Below are positions 17,642 through 26,921 of a stretch of DNA of 64,000 nucleotides, in pieces. The DNA comes from Pseudobutyrivibrio ruminis. GTDB taxonomy: Bacteria; Bacillota; Clostridia; Lachnospirales; Lachnospiraceae. The stretch is from the NCBI GenBank assembly GCA_015057305.1, contig SVES01000005.1:1-64000 (forward strand), written 5' to 3'. Each line of letters starts with the position of its first letter. The stretch's first letter is position 1. The notes under the pieces are model-generated. The model had not been told where the DNA came from. It was given only the letters and a program-made list of their open reading frames with translations, and did not search any database. The position numbers were made by a program, and so were the translations under genes.

Positions 17642-19900
17642 CTACATCATCTCTGTTTCTTCCATTCGTTCTTCCATATAATGATTAATTGATTCAAATG
17701 GAATTCGAATTAATAAACCTATAACTAGAGATACCAATATAAAAATTAATAATGTACCCAGATACTTTAGATAATCCAATTTGTACATTCCGCATAAACA
17801 TTCTCTTATGGCGTTTATTGCATATGGGAATGGGAAGAAGATATATACCTTCTTAAAAAACTCTGGTAATAGCTCTATCGGATAGGTTCCAGAGCTACCT
17901 GCTATTTGAATAACAACAAGTACCACTGCTAGAGCTTTTCCTGCGTCTCCCCATGTTACAACCAAAGAATATATTAATATTGTAAATGTTGTAGCAATTA
18001 CCGAGCCAGCTAAGAGAAATAACCAAGGATGTATACATTGTACATGTAACAGTAATATGTCTCCTACGACAATTACCACTGCCTGTATTTGTCCTAGTAT
18101 CCAATATAGCGCATATCTTCCAAAATATAACTGTCTTTCGGACGCATTTGGATATTTTACTTTATCAGGTTTAATCTTTATTATTGCTGTTAAAATTAAT
18201 GCTCCAACCCAAAATGCTAATGTTGAGTAAAATGGTGCTACAGCAGAGCCATAATTCTCTATAGGATAAACTGCTTCTGTTACTACTTCTACTGGAGTAG
18301 AGAAAAATTTTCCATAAACCTCAGGATCTCCCGATAAAGCATTTATCAATACTTGAAGCTTTTCACTAGTACCTACACCTTCAACATCATTAATAACCTC
18401 TATCAGTTTTCCATTTACATATGCTATAGCTTCATTTGTCTTTTCCAGACTTGTATTGGCATTATCTATCGTGTTATCAATTGCCTCAAACATTACCATA
18501 AGGTTACCGAATGTTTGCCCAACATTGTTAAGTAATGCATTAGTGTTATCCAACATGCTAGAAAGATTTGACAAACCAGTAGTAACCTTAGGGGTTAATT
18601 CATCATTTACAGTATTTTGTATCCCTTTTATTTTTGCTTCTGTGTTATTAATTGCATTTGTAAGATTTTCTGAACCAGCAGAAGCAATTTTATTTACATC
18701 AATCTGATTTACGGAATCAATTAAACTATTTACTCCCTTTAGCCTTGCTTCATAGCCTTCAACTGATGTATCTGCGTTATTAATCAACTCTATTGCATTA
18801 TTTACTGAGGCTATTTCTGTACTAAAGTCTACTGTATTGCCAGGAAAAGCCTGCAGTAGCTGCATTAAATTCACAACACTATTAAGACCTGTTAGTAAAT
18901 CATTTTTTGCATTATCAATGTTTTCTTGCCCAATATCACTTGGTAAACTATAAACAAGTGCCTCTACTTGTGCTGCTGAAACCATAGCATTTTTTAAATG
19001 TGTAGCTATTGTTGCAGCATCATTTGAAGCTTTTGCTACATCAATATTACTGTTCATCTCATTAATCTTTGTTTGAATAGTGTTAACCGTTTCATTAACA
19101 TCCTTGGTATAACTATTTATTGTTGTATTCACTTCCTGTGTTACATTAGAAGAATTCTTTACTGCGCTGGCACTGGTATATGCCTGGCTTTCTAAATTCG
19201 AAGCATCCTGTTTCGCCAATTTGAGGGAATTCTGCAGCTGTGCATCGCTAGCAATTATCTGGTTCAGTGCATTTTGGTAATTAGTTAAATCTGCACTTAG
19301 AGTCTTTAATTTGCTAATAGCTTTGTCTAAGCTACCTTCCTCTTGAATATCCTCTGATATATTTGCTGCACTAGTAAAAACCTTGCTAACAACAACCTCT
19401 GTAAATGCTACATTAATGTTATTTTGCAGACTTTGAACGACTGTATCTGAAATTTTTGTTGCTACTGGATTTTTCTTTTGATTCTCATAGAAATGCAATG
19501 TAGGTCTGCCCACATCCTCAGTAAGAACATTGTACATATTATATGTGAAATTCTCATCTATAACTATTGCAGCATAATACTCTCCACTATAGACACCATC
19601 CACTGCTGTATCAGCTGAATCAACAAATTGCCAATCCACAGAGGTATTTTCATGAAGATTTTCGATTATAGTATCCCCTTGATTATGATATTCACCATTT
19701 TCATCTGTAAAGCCTTTATCAAGGGATATTGCTGCAAATTTAAGGGCACCCGTATTTCCATAAGGGTCCCAGTTTGAGTATATATTAAACCATGCGTATA
19801 ATGCTGGCAAAAAACATATTCCCACTACTATTACAAGGGCAAAGAAATTTTTAACTAGGCCCAATACATCATCCAAAAAAATCTGTTTAATGGTTTTCAT
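17642..19900 (-). CDS. YhgE/Pip domain membrane protein (copy 1)
   Basis: A 752-residue paralogue of the 14993-17206 protein with the same topology: an N-terminal helix ending LPALYAWFNIYSNWDPYG, a long Asn/Ser/Thr-rich extracytoplasmic segment with repeated helical stretches, and five C-terminal helices (PFYSTLAFWVGALILTAI, AVVLVVIQIAGSSGTYPIELLPEFF). The shared NWDPYG and PIELLP motifs make the family call firm. Function is inferred only: cell-surface transport or scaffold. It starts 20 bp after the GGDEF gene and may be cotranscribed with it. Confidence 0.88.
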   Translation of the reverse strand: MKTIKQIFLDDVLGLVKNFFALVIVVGICFLPALYAWFNIYSNWDPYGNTGALKFAAISLDKGFTDENGEYHNQGDTIIENLHENTSVDWQFVDSADTAVDGVYSGEYYAAIVIDENFTYNMYNVLTEDVGRPTLHFYENQKKNPVATKISDTVVQSLQNNINVAFTEVVVSKVFTSAANISEDIQEEGSLDKAISKLKTLSADLTNYQNALNQIIASDAQLQNSLKLAKQDASNLESQAYTSASAVKNSSNVTQEVNTTINSYTKDVNETVNTIQTKINEMNSNIDVAKASNDAATIATHLKNAMVSAAQVEALVYSLPSDIGQENIDNAKNDLLTGLNSVVNLMQLLQAFPGNTVDFSTEIASVNNAIELINNADTSVEGYEARLKGVNSLIDSVNQIDVNKIASAGSENLTNAINNTEAKIKGIQNTVNDELTPKVTTGLSNLSSMLDNTNALLNNVGQTFGNLMVMFEAIDNTIDNANTSLEKTNEAIAYVNGKLIEVINDVEGVGTSEKLQVLINALSGDPEVYGKFFSTPVEVVTEAVYPIENYGSAVAPFYSTLAFWVGALILTAIIKIKPDKVKYPNASERQLYFGRYALYWILGQIQAVVIVVGDILLLHVQCIHPWLFLLAGSVIATTFTILIYSLVVTWGDAGKALAVVLVVIQIAGSSGTYPIELLPEFFKKVYIFFPFPYAINAIRECLCGMYKLDYLKYLGTLLIFILVSLVIGLLIRIPFESINHYMEERMEETEMM

Positions 19901-19920
19901 GATATTATTCTTCCCTTAAA

Positions 19921-21531
19921 TTATTTTAACTCCTTTGCATTGCAGATTCTTATTGCATTTCTGCTCTGCTGCTTAACCTCATAAAGCATTTTGTCAGCAC
20001 ATTGAAGATAGGCAAACATGCTGTCATCTCTTTCAGGTATGCCAAAACAAATTCCCTGAGAAATAGTAACTCTATCATCAGTCAATGAAAACCTATGCTC
20101 TACCTTCCCCTCATAAATCATATCTCTTAACTCATTAGCCTTGGCTTCCACCATTTCGTAGGTAAGACCTTCATAAATAACCACGAATTCATCTCCGCCA
20201 TATCTTGCAACGAAAATGCCTTCTCCTTTAGCTAATTGTAGTAATGTATTAGCTACAAACTTAATACAATCATCACCCTTTTGATGACCATAATTGTCAT
20301 TAAATTGCTTAAAGAAATCTATGTCTAGTATCTCTACAGCAATTGTTGAACGATTTATAAGAGCTTTTTCAAATGCTTCCTCACTAAACTCGTTAAGCTT
20401 CAATCTATTATACATTCCAGTTAGTGGGTCTGTCTCTGAACGTTTTTGGAGGAATGTATTCTTCTCTTCGACTTTTTTATTAATTTGTGTAAGCTCCATA
20501 TACGAATTTCTCATAACGATCATGTTGCTTACCATTAATCGATTTTCTCTTTCCATAAATTCGGACAACTCAAAATATAAAACGGAAGCAATTTTATATT
20601 CATCAATTTGTCCTACTCTTCTGTAATAACGTATTTTTAACGTAAGCAGCTTTCGCTCTAGATTTTTTATTGACGTGTGCTTTGTTAAATCATCTAAAAC
20701 AGTATATGCTTTAAAAAAATCATCATATTTTTCAATTGATAGCAACATTTGTAAATAATCATAAAAATCATCAAATACATCCAAAATTGGCATACTTGTG
20801 CTAGCATTTTTATTTACCATATCTATCCAATGATCTCTTGCTTCGTCTTCGCCCATGGCATTATGAACTCTTGCAAAAAAACAATAGATTACTATTTTAT
20901 CCATCTCCTGAAGAAATGGCATACAATCAACTCTCAGCCTTTTTTCCGTATTAATATAATCGTTTTCTCTATCCAGTTTAATATATGCCCTACCCATTCC
21001 AAGCAATATAGCTGTCATGTTTTCGATGTAATTATCAATACCATGATGATCCAAAAGGTATCTATGGGCAATTTCCGTATGAGAAAGAGATTTATTATAC
21101 TCTTCAATATTTAGATACAATGAACCAAGGTTCATGTGAATCATCCATTCAATATCTGGAAGGGAATAGTCCTCACAAATCGTGATTGCTTTAATAAAAT
21201 AATCCAACGCAAATGGCGCATTTCCCCTGTTAAGGGAGACAATTCCTAACATATTGTTTGCTATTGCAACATATCCCCATTCCTTCACATGTTCCATTGG
21301 ACCCATACAAGAAAGCATTTGTGAATAGAAATTAGAAGCGTCATTTAACAGATAATATGTCTCACCCTTAGAAAATAGGGCATAGCCTATTAGAGCATCA
21401 TCCTTCATGCCTTTGCCATAAGCAAGCAGTTTATCGCAGGCCTGGATCACAGCTTGTGAATCTTTTCCTCTATTCTTTTGAATTTCACCAATAAGAAGTT
21501 GTATCTCTCTATTGTAGCTGCGAACGTCCAT
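19921..21531 (-). CDS. TPR-GGDEF protein, probable diguanylate cyclase
   Basis: The 536-residue soluble protein has about 330 N-terminal residues of tetratricopeptide-type helical repeats (GYALFSKGETYYLLNDA, WMIHMNLGSLYLNIEEYNKS). A linker helix and a C-terminal GGDEF domain (about 375-530) follow. The catalytic signature GGDEF is intact at 445-449 and preceded by ARY. The RxxD inhibitory site expected at 436-439 is absent (GEGI), so product feedback through the I-site is unlikely. There are no membrane segments; sensing probably occurs through TPR contacts. The product would be cyclic di-GMP. It lies between rsmA (30 bp upstream) and YhgE/Pip copy 1. Confidence 0.9.
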   Translation of the reverse strand: MDVRSYNREIQLLIGEIQKNRGKDSQAVIQACDKLLAYGKGMKDDALIGYALFSKGETYYLLNDASNFYSQMLSCMGPMEHVKEWGYVAIANNMLGIVSLNRGNAPFALDYFIKAITICEDYSLPDIEWMIHMNLGSLYLNIEEYNKSLSHTEIAHRYLLDHHGIDNYIENMTAILLGMGRAYIKLDRENDYINTEKRLRVDCMPFLQEMDKIVIYCFFARVHNAMGEDEARDHWIDMVNKNASTSMPILDVFDDFYDYLQMLLSIEKYDDFFKAYTVLDDLTKHTSIKNLERKLLTLKIRYYRRVGQIDEYKIASVLYFELSEFMERENRLMVSNMIVMRNSYMELTQINKKVEEKNTFLQKRSETDPLTGMYNRLKLNEFSEEAFEKALINRSTIAVEILDIDFFKQFNDNYGHQKGDDCIKFVANTLLQLAKGEGIFVARYGGDEFVVIYEGLTYEMVEAKANELRDMIYEGKVEHRFSLTDDRVTISQGICFGIPERDDSMFAYLQCADKMLYEVKQQSRNAIRICNAKELK

Positions 21532-21561
21532 AACCTTTAATCTCCAAAATTGTATTTGTCT

Positions 21562-22416
21562 CTAATTACTTTTAAGTATATTCGTTAGAGTTGCAAAATC
21601 TTCTAGAGACAATGCTTCTCCTCTGACAGTAGGACTAAATCCTGCTTTTTGAATAGCTTCTGAAATCTGTTCCTTTGAAAAATGCAAACCATTGCATAAA
21701 CCATTTTGTAATGTTTTTCTTCTTTGATTGAATGACGCTCTTATTATTTTGAATAATAGCTTTTCATCACATTGTACAGGTGGATTATCATGACATTTTA
21801 ATGTAATAACCGTACTAGAAACTTTTGGTTGAGGCATAAAACAGCTTGGTGGAACCTCGCAAACAATTTTTGGGGTTGAATAGTACTGAACCGCAAGAGA
21901 AAGGGCTCCATATTCCTTTGAACCTGGTCCAGTCTGCATTCTATCTGCAACCTCTTTTTGAATCATTATTGTGATAGATTCAAGAGGAACATGACTTTCA
22001 AACAATCCCATAATAATAGGTGTTGTAATATAATATGGCAAATTTGCCACAACCTTTATTGGCTTTCCACCATTCTTTTCTTCCGCAAGCTTCTTAATAT
22101 CTACTTTTAATATATCTTGATTTATAACTGTCCAATTTTTGTAGGTGGATAAGGTGTCATCCAATATTGGTATTAACGTTTTGTCAATTTCTACAGCAAC
22201 TACTTCTCTAGCCTCTTCACAAAGCCTCTGAGTCATTGTTCCTATTCCAGGTCCTATCTCTAACACAAAATCATTCTTTGTGATTCCTGCTGCATCTATT
22301 ATATTATCAAGAACATTGCCATCGATTAAGAAGTTTTGTCCGTATTTTTTTTGAAATGAGAATCCATGAGCTTCAAGCACTGCTCTTGTATAGGTTGGAT
22401 TACTTAAATATGCCAT
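21562..22416 (-). CDS. rsmA: 16S rRNA (adenine1518/1519-N6)-dimethyltransferase RsmA (KsgA)
   Basis: A 284-residue methyltransferase that dimethylates two adjacent adenines near the 3' end of 16S rRNA. Visible motifs are QNFLID near the N-terminus, the SAM-binding LEIGPGIGTMTQRL, VAVEID, and the catalytic NLPYYITTP. The length is standard. It lies 16 bp after tatD, an order common in Firmicutes (metG-tatD-rsmA). RBS AAGGAAAG precedes the ATG. Confidence 0.97.
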   Translation of the reverse strand: MAYLSNPTYTRAVLEAHGFSFQKKYGQNFLIDGNVLDNIIDAAGITKNDFVLEIGPGIGTMTQRLCEEAREVVAVEIDKTLIPILDDTLSTYKNWTVINQDILKVDIKKLAEEKNGGKPIKVVANLPYYITTPIIMGLFESHVPLESITIMIQKEVADRMQTGPGSKEYGALSLAVQYYSTPKIVCEVPPSCFMPQPKVSSTVITLKCHDNPPVQCDEKLLFKIIRASFNQRRKTLQNGLCNGLHFSKEQISEAIQKAGFSPTVRGEALSLEDFATLTNILKSN

Positions 22417-22432
22417 TTTTCTTTCCTTTTTC

Positions 22433-23221
22433 TTAATTAGTATTTACTTTTTTATAAATATTTAAAGCATTTTGATAGGTTACTCTTTCTACCTCGCTGA
22501 CACTTACATTCTTTATTTCGGCTATCTTTGTTGCCACATGACTGAGAAAAATAGATGAATTGCGCTCACCTCTGTGTGGTACTGGAGCCATATACGGACA
22601 ATCTGTTTCAAGAACAATTGAATCTAATGGTATAGTCTCTACTGTTTCAACCAACTTTTTGGCGTTTTTAAAAGTTACAACTCCTCCTACGCCAATATAC
22701 CAACCCATTTTTACATATTCTAAAGCTATTTCCTTAGAATAGGAGTAGCAATGAACAATACCTTTCACATTTTGAGTATTATTATACAGCTTAATTGTGT
22801 TTAAAGTGTCTTCTGCAGCGTCTCTAGAGTGAATAATTACAGGTAAATTTACTGCTTTTGCTAAATCCATCTGCTTTTTAAACCAAAATCGCTGCTTGGC
22901 CCTTTCTTCTTCATCCTTTACCCAGTAATAATCTAATCCTATTTCTCCTATAGCTACTACCTTTGGATGAGAAGAATTCTGTCTAAGCCATTCAATAACT
23001 TCATCGTTTATTTCATGGATTTCCTCTGGATGAATACCCACTGCTGCATACACATCATCATATTCTTCTGCTAATGAAATGCTATCCTTACAGCCTTTGA
23101 AGGTCGCACCTACATTTACTATTTTTCTTATATTATTTTCTCTCAATAAATGAGAAAGAAGTTCGACTCTATCTGGGTCGAACTTCTCATCATCATAATG
23201 AGCATGAGTCTCAAAAATCAT
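22433..23221 (-). CDS. tatD: TatD family metal-dependent hydrolase
   Basis: The 262-residue protein folds as a TIM-barrel nuclease/hydrolase. Metal ligands are visible: HAHYDDEKFD at the N-terminus (the usual HxH), the GEIGLDYYW strand, VIIHSRDA, IVHCYSYS and the terminal ETDCPYMAPVPHRGERN. The family acts as a 3'-5' exonuclease or quality-control hydrolase. It sits between metG and rsmA as in many Firmicutes. The 159-bp gap to metG holds a long inverted repeat, described separately. Confidence 0.93.
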   Translation of the reverse strand: MIFETHAHYDDEKFDPDRVELLSHLLRENNIRKIVNVGATFKGCKDSISLAEEYDDVYAAVGIHPEEIHEINDEVIEWLRQNSSHPKVVAIGEIGLDYYWVKDEEERAKQRFWFKKQMDLAKAVNLPVIIHSRDAAEDTLNTIKLYNNTQNVKGIVHCYSYSKEIALEYVKMGWYIGVGGVVTFKNAKKLVETVETIPLDSIVLETDCPYMAPVPHRGERNSSIFLSHVATKIAEIKNVSVSEVERVTYQNALNIYKKVNTN

Positions 23222-23241
23222 ACATATATTCCTAAATTTAA

Positions 23242-23363
23242 TCTCGCCTGTTACATTGACAATACAAAATATTACTTACAGTCACTGGATGTTTCTTTCA
23301 GTAATATTTTGATTGTCAATTACAGGCTACTTTTACTTGCTATAATAATTTTCTCGCCTGTTA
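23242..23363 (-). repeat. Inverted repeat with flanking 12-bp direct repeats between metG and tatD
   Basis: Arms at 23255-23276 and 23300-23320 form a roughly 21-bp stem with one bulge (ATTGACAAT plus AAAATATTACT against AGTAATATTTT plus ATTGTCAAT). CCTGT/ACAGG pairs lie just outside it. Identical direct repeats TCTCGCCTGTTA occur at 23242-23253 and 23352-23363, and a degenerate inverted copy (TTACAGGC) lies at 23320-23327. Reading from metG there is no clean T-run after the stem, so a simple terminator is not certain. It could act as an intercistronic stabiliser, processing site or attenuator. Confidence 0.65.
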
Positions 23364-23380
23364 GGCAGACAATTACCTAA

Positions 23381-25351
23381 TTAGCAAATCTCTGAGCCAT
23401 TTGGCATTGTACGCTCTGGTGTCATAAGGGAAAGATTACCATCTGCATCCTCTGCACAAAGAAGCATTCCCTCTGATAATACGCCTGCAAGCTTAGCTGG
23501 CTTAAGATTTACAAGTACCATAACCTTCTTACCAACCATTTCCTCTGGAGTGTAGTGCTTACTGATACCTGAAACAATCTGCTTTGTGGTAGAACCAATC
23601 TTAACCTGTGAGCAAAGAAGCTTCTTAGAACCCTTAACTGCCTCACATGCCACAATTTTACCAACCTGGAACTGAAGCTTCATGAAATCATCAAAAGTAA
23701 TTTCTGGCTTTGCCTCAATATCAATGCCTTCCTCATCATCAGCTGCTTCCTCAGGCTGTGCTGGATGAAGCTCAGCAACCTTTGCCATAACCTCATCAAG
23801 ATCAAGACGAGCAAATAAAATTTCTGGTGTATCTGTTACCTTACCACCATTTGGATAATGACCAAATGTTGAAAGCTCATCATACGCAATTTCCTTAGCA
23901 CCAAGCTGAGCTAAAATCTTCTCAGATGTCTCTGGCATGAATGATTTAAGTAGGGTAGCACCAATAGAAATTCCCTCTACAAGGTTATATAAAACTGTTG
24001 CAAGTCTATCCTGCTTTGCTTCATCCTTAGCAAGTGCCCATGGCATTGTTTCATCAATGTATTTGTTGCATCTCTTAAACAGGTTAAATACCTCTGTAAT
24101 TGCATCTGCAACACGAAGGTCTGCCATCTTTTTCTCAACAGCTGCAACTGTACCAGTAACTACTGCCTTAAGATCAGCATCTACATCCTCAGCAACATTC
24201 TTGTCCTCTACAACACCGCCAAAATACTTGTTACTCATTGAAATTGTACGATTTACAAGGTTTCCAAGTGTATTTGCAAGGTCTGAATTAACACGTTCTA
24301 CCATAAGTGGCCATGAAATAGCTCCATCATTTTCAAATGGCATTTCATGTAAAACAAAGTATCTAACAGCATCAACACCGAAGAAATCAACTAATTCATC
24401 AGCATAAATAACATTTCCCTTTGACTTAGACATCTTATCATCACCGCCATCTGCAGCCTTTGTAAGAAGCCATGGATGACCAAATACCTGCTTTGGAAGT
24501 GGAAGATCAAGTGCCATCAAAAAGATTGGCCAATAAATAGTATGGAAACGAATAATATCCTTACCAATAAGGTGAAGGTCTGCTGGCCAAAAAGCCTTAA
24601 ATCTGTCAGAAGATTCCCCGTCACAATCGTAACCTATACCTGTGATATAGTTTGTCAAGGCATCAAGCCATACATATACTACATGCTTTGGATCAAAATC
24701 AACTGGAATACCCCATGTAAAGGAAGTACGGCTGACGCAAAGATCCTGTAAACCTGGAAGAAGGAAATTGTTCATCATTTCGTTCTTACGTGATACAGGC
24801 TGTATAAACTCTGGGTGTGTATTAATATAATCAATAAGCTTATCAGCATATTTACTCATTTTGAAGAAATAAGCTTCTTCCTTTGCTGGCTGAACTTCGC
24901 GTCCACAGTCTGGACACTTGCCGTCTACAAGCTGTGACTCTGTCCAGAAAGACTCACATGGTGTACAGTAAAGTCCTTCATAAGAGCTCTTGTAAATATC
25001 ACCCTTGTCATAAAGCTTCTTAAAGATTTTCTTAACCTGCTTTTCATGGTCTTCATCAGTTGTACGAATAAACTTGTCATAAGATGTATTCATCAAATCC
25101 CAGATATTTCGAACCTGACCTGACACATTATCAACAAATTCCTTTGGTGTGATGCCTGCCTCGGCTGCCTTCAACTCAATTTTCTGACCATGCTCGTCTG
25201 TTCCTGTCTGAAAGAATACATTATATCCCTCCTGGCGACGAAAACGTGCAATAGAATCTGCAAGAACGATTTCATAAGTATTTCCAATATGTGGCTTACC
25301 TGATGTGTAAGCGATTGCTGTAGTAATGTAATAATTGCCTTTGCCTGTCAT
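23381..25351 (-). CDS. metG: Methionyl-tRNA synthetase
   Basis: A 656-residue class I synthetase. The HIGH-type motif reads HIGN (21-24) and KMSKS is at 306-310. A zinc knot has paired cysteines C129/C132 and C146/C149. The anticodon-binding helical domain ends near 525. An acidic linker (about 525-550) leads to a C-terminal EMAP/Trbp111-type tRNA-binding domain (about 553-656, FQVGKIVACEAVKGSKKLLCS) used for dimerisation. It charges tRNA-Met for initiation and elongation. It lies nine bp after the zinc-ribbon gene. Confidence 0.98.
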   Translation of the reverse strand: MTGKGNYYITTAIAYTSGKPHIGNTYEIVLADSIARFRRQEGYNVFFQTGTDEHGQKIELKAAEAGITPKEFVDNVSGQVRNIWDLMNTSYDKFIRTTDEDHEKQVKKIFKKLYDKGDIYKSSYEGLYCTPCESFWTESQLVDGKCPDCGREVQPAKEEAYFFKMSKYADKLIDYINTHPEFIQPVSRKNEMMNNFLLPGLQDLCVSRTSFTWGIPVDFDPKHVVYVWLDALTNYITGIGYDCDGESSDRFKAFWPADLHLIGKDIIRFHTIYWPIFLMALDLPLPKQVFGHPWLLTKAADGGDDKMSKSKGNVIYADELVDFFGVDAVRYFVLHEMPFENDGAISWPLMVERVNSDLANTLGNLVNRTISMSNKYFGGVVEDKNVAEDVDADLKAVVTGTVAAVEKKMADLRVADAITEVFNLFKRCNKYIDETMPWALAKDEAKQDRLATVLYNLVEGISIGATLLKSFMPETSEKILAQLGAKEIAYDELSTFGHYPNGGKVTDTPEILFARLDLDEVMAKVAELHPAQPEEAADDEEGIDIEAKPEITFDDFMKLQFQVGKIVACEAVKGSKKLLCSQVKIGSTTKQIVSGISKHYTPEEMVGKKVMVLVNLKPAKLAGVLSEGMLLCAEDADGNLSLMTPERTMPNGSEIC

Positions 25352-25360
25352 TTTAAACTC

Positions 25361-25717
25361 CTACTCTTCAAACATATCATTTATTTTAACTCCACAGGCG
25401 CTGCAGTACTTAGAGCCTGTTTTAACAAGCGCCCCACAATTAGGGCATGCCATACCACCCTTTAGAGTCATGATATCGTCTGATAATTCCTTTAATCGAA
25501 GCTCACAAGCTTTTATTTCCTTTATTTCTTCTAGTTCTTCTTCCTTGTGCTCTTCGTAATATTTTCTTCCAAGCTTTTCATAAAGCTTGATAAGCTCACC
25601 TTCCTTGACCTTTTTATCATACTGAAGTTTTGTCATATCTCCAGCATTCTGGGCCATCTTGCCAATATCTCTTGTTGTATTTGCAATGCTATCTGAAAGT
25701 TCATCTAATAATCCCAT
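25361..25717 (-). CDS. Zinc-ribbon protein, coiled-coil N-terminus
   Basis: A 118-residue protein: residues 1-85 are helical and charged with heptad-like spacing (ELIKLYEKLGRKYYEEHKEEELEEI). A C-terminal zinc ribbon carries CPNCG and CSACG pairs. The role is unknown; similar small proteins are common in Lachnospiraceae. A strong CGGAGG ribosome site precedes the ATG. It is immediately upstream of metG and probably cotranscribed with it. Upstream there is a run of GTGG-type repeats (25781-25828). Confidence 0.75.
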   Translation of the reverse strand: MGLLDELSDSIANTTRDIGKMAQNAGDMTKLQYDKKVKEGELIKLYEKLGRKYYEEHKEEELEEIKEIKACELRLKELSDDIMTLKGGMACPNCGALVKTGSKYCSACGVKINDMFEE

Positions 25718-25780
25718 ATTTATACCTCCGTTTAAATTCGTATTAAAATCCCCTTTAAACCTTTTGATTTTAACACAATA

Positions 25781-25828
25781 GCTACTTTTTTACCACTTTT
25801 TCCACAAAGTGTTTTCCTTCTTCCACAT
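25781..25828 (-). promoter_or_regulatory. GTGG direct repeats upstream of the zinc-ribbon/metG operon
   Basis: On the minus strand GTGGAAGAA, GTGGAAAAA, GTGGTAAAAA and a weaker GTAGC follow one another just upstream of a possible -10 (TAAAAT, 25767-25772). The last three are 9-11 bp apart. The pattern resembles MraZ-type operator repeats, but no mraZ is in the window. This is recorded as a possible operator only. Confidence 0.3.
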
Positions 25829-25892
25829 TAATATTATTCTTTTTCTGTAAATAACAGCTATTAATTGTCTAAAGCTAAGCTTCTCTATAATT

Positions 25893-25926
25893 AAAAAAGG
25901 TGCTTGAAAAGATTTCAAACACCTTT
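25893..25926 (-). terminator. Terminator of the mntP-antiporter operon
   Basis: The stem AAAGGTG(C)TTGAAA/TTTCAA(A)CACCTTT at 25896-25926 has a three-base loop and one mismatch. It is followed on the minus strand by a TTTTTTAATT run, just after the antiporter stop. Confidence 0.88.
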
Positions 25927-25932
25927 GTACAT

Positions 25933-26910
25933 CTATGCTAATCCACCGTCTCTTACTATTATATAACCAAGATACAGGGCGTATAGAACTAACATTATTA
26001 TTCCATTGCCTTTGTTAAGATTTTTTTTCTTCATACACATCAATCCTACAATTACTGAAAATACAATAAGGATTAATGTATCTATTGCATTTACTTTAAG
26101 AAATGTCATTGGTGAAATAGCCCCTGCTACACCAAGTATAAGCAGAATATTGAAAATATTTGAGCCCACAACATTTCCAATTGCCATATCAAGCTCATTC
26201 TTTCTAGCAGCAACAATTGATGTTACAAGCTCTGGGAGTGAAGTGCCAAGAGCAACAATTGTAAGTCCTACTAGTGTTTCTGACATACCAAACATATAAG
26301 CAAGCGTTGTACATGAATCTACAACCCAGTCGCCACCAAACTTAATTGCTACAGCACCACCGATAATATAGATAATGCATAACCATGTTGGAATATCTAC
26401 TATCTCATTTTTTTCATCATCGGTAGCAGCTGCTCTCGACTTCTTTGCGGCTTTTAACATTGAGCCCAAGAATATTATAAATAATACTAAAAGAATTAAT
26501 CCATCAATATGTCCAACAGAGCCTCCTATAATACCTGTTACAATTAATACTGCTGCACATATTATCGAAAAAGGAAGATCTTTTTTTATTGTGTCATCAC
26601 TAACTTCCAGTGCAGAAAACAACGCACAACTTCCAAGTACAACCATGAGATTAAAAATATTTGATCCAACTACATTTCCTATGGCAAGCTGATTGCTTCC
26701 TGCAATTGATGCTGTAACTGAAACAGATAACTCTGGTAACGATGTTCCCATTGCCACAATTGTCATACCAATTACTAGGGCTGGTACATGGAGTTTTTTG
26801 GCAACTGCCGAAGCTCCCTCAACAAAGAAATCTGCTCCTTTAATTAAAAATATGAATCCTACTACCAAAAGTATTAATGCTCCTGGTAATGTTTGAAAAA
26901 ATGCTGTCAT
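25933..26910 (-). CDS. CaCA family calcium/sodium antiporter (YrbG-like)
   Basis: A 325-residue membrane exchanger with about ten helices and the internal duplication of the family. The alpha-repeats are clear: GMTIVAMGTSLPELSVSVTA in the first half and LTIVALGTSLPELVTSIVA in the second. Each is followed by GNVVGSNIFN. It would exchange Ca2+ (or another divalent cation) for Na+ or H+. It lies 11 bp after mntP, with its own AAAGGAG, and before the operon terminator. It is thus probably under the Mn2+ riboswitch, which raises the possibility that it also handles Mn2+ (inference). Confidence 0.93.
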   Translation of the reverse strand: MTAFFQTLPGALILLVVGFIFLIKGADFFVEGASAVAKKLHVPALVIGMTIVAMGTSLPELSVSVTASIAGSNQLAIGNVVGSNIFNLMVVLGSCALFSALEVSDDTIKKDLPFSIICAAVLIVTGIIGGSVGHIDGLILLVLFIIFLGSMLKAAKKSRAAATDDEKNEIVDIPTWLCIIYIIGGAVAIKFGGDWVVDSCTTLAYMFGMSETLVGLTIVALGTSLPELVTSIVAARKNELDMAIGNVVGSNIFNILLILGVAGAISPMTFLKVNAIDTLILIVFSVIVGLMCMKKKNLNKGNGIIMLVLYALYLGYIIVRDGGLA

Positions 26911-26921
26911 TTTCTTCTCCT

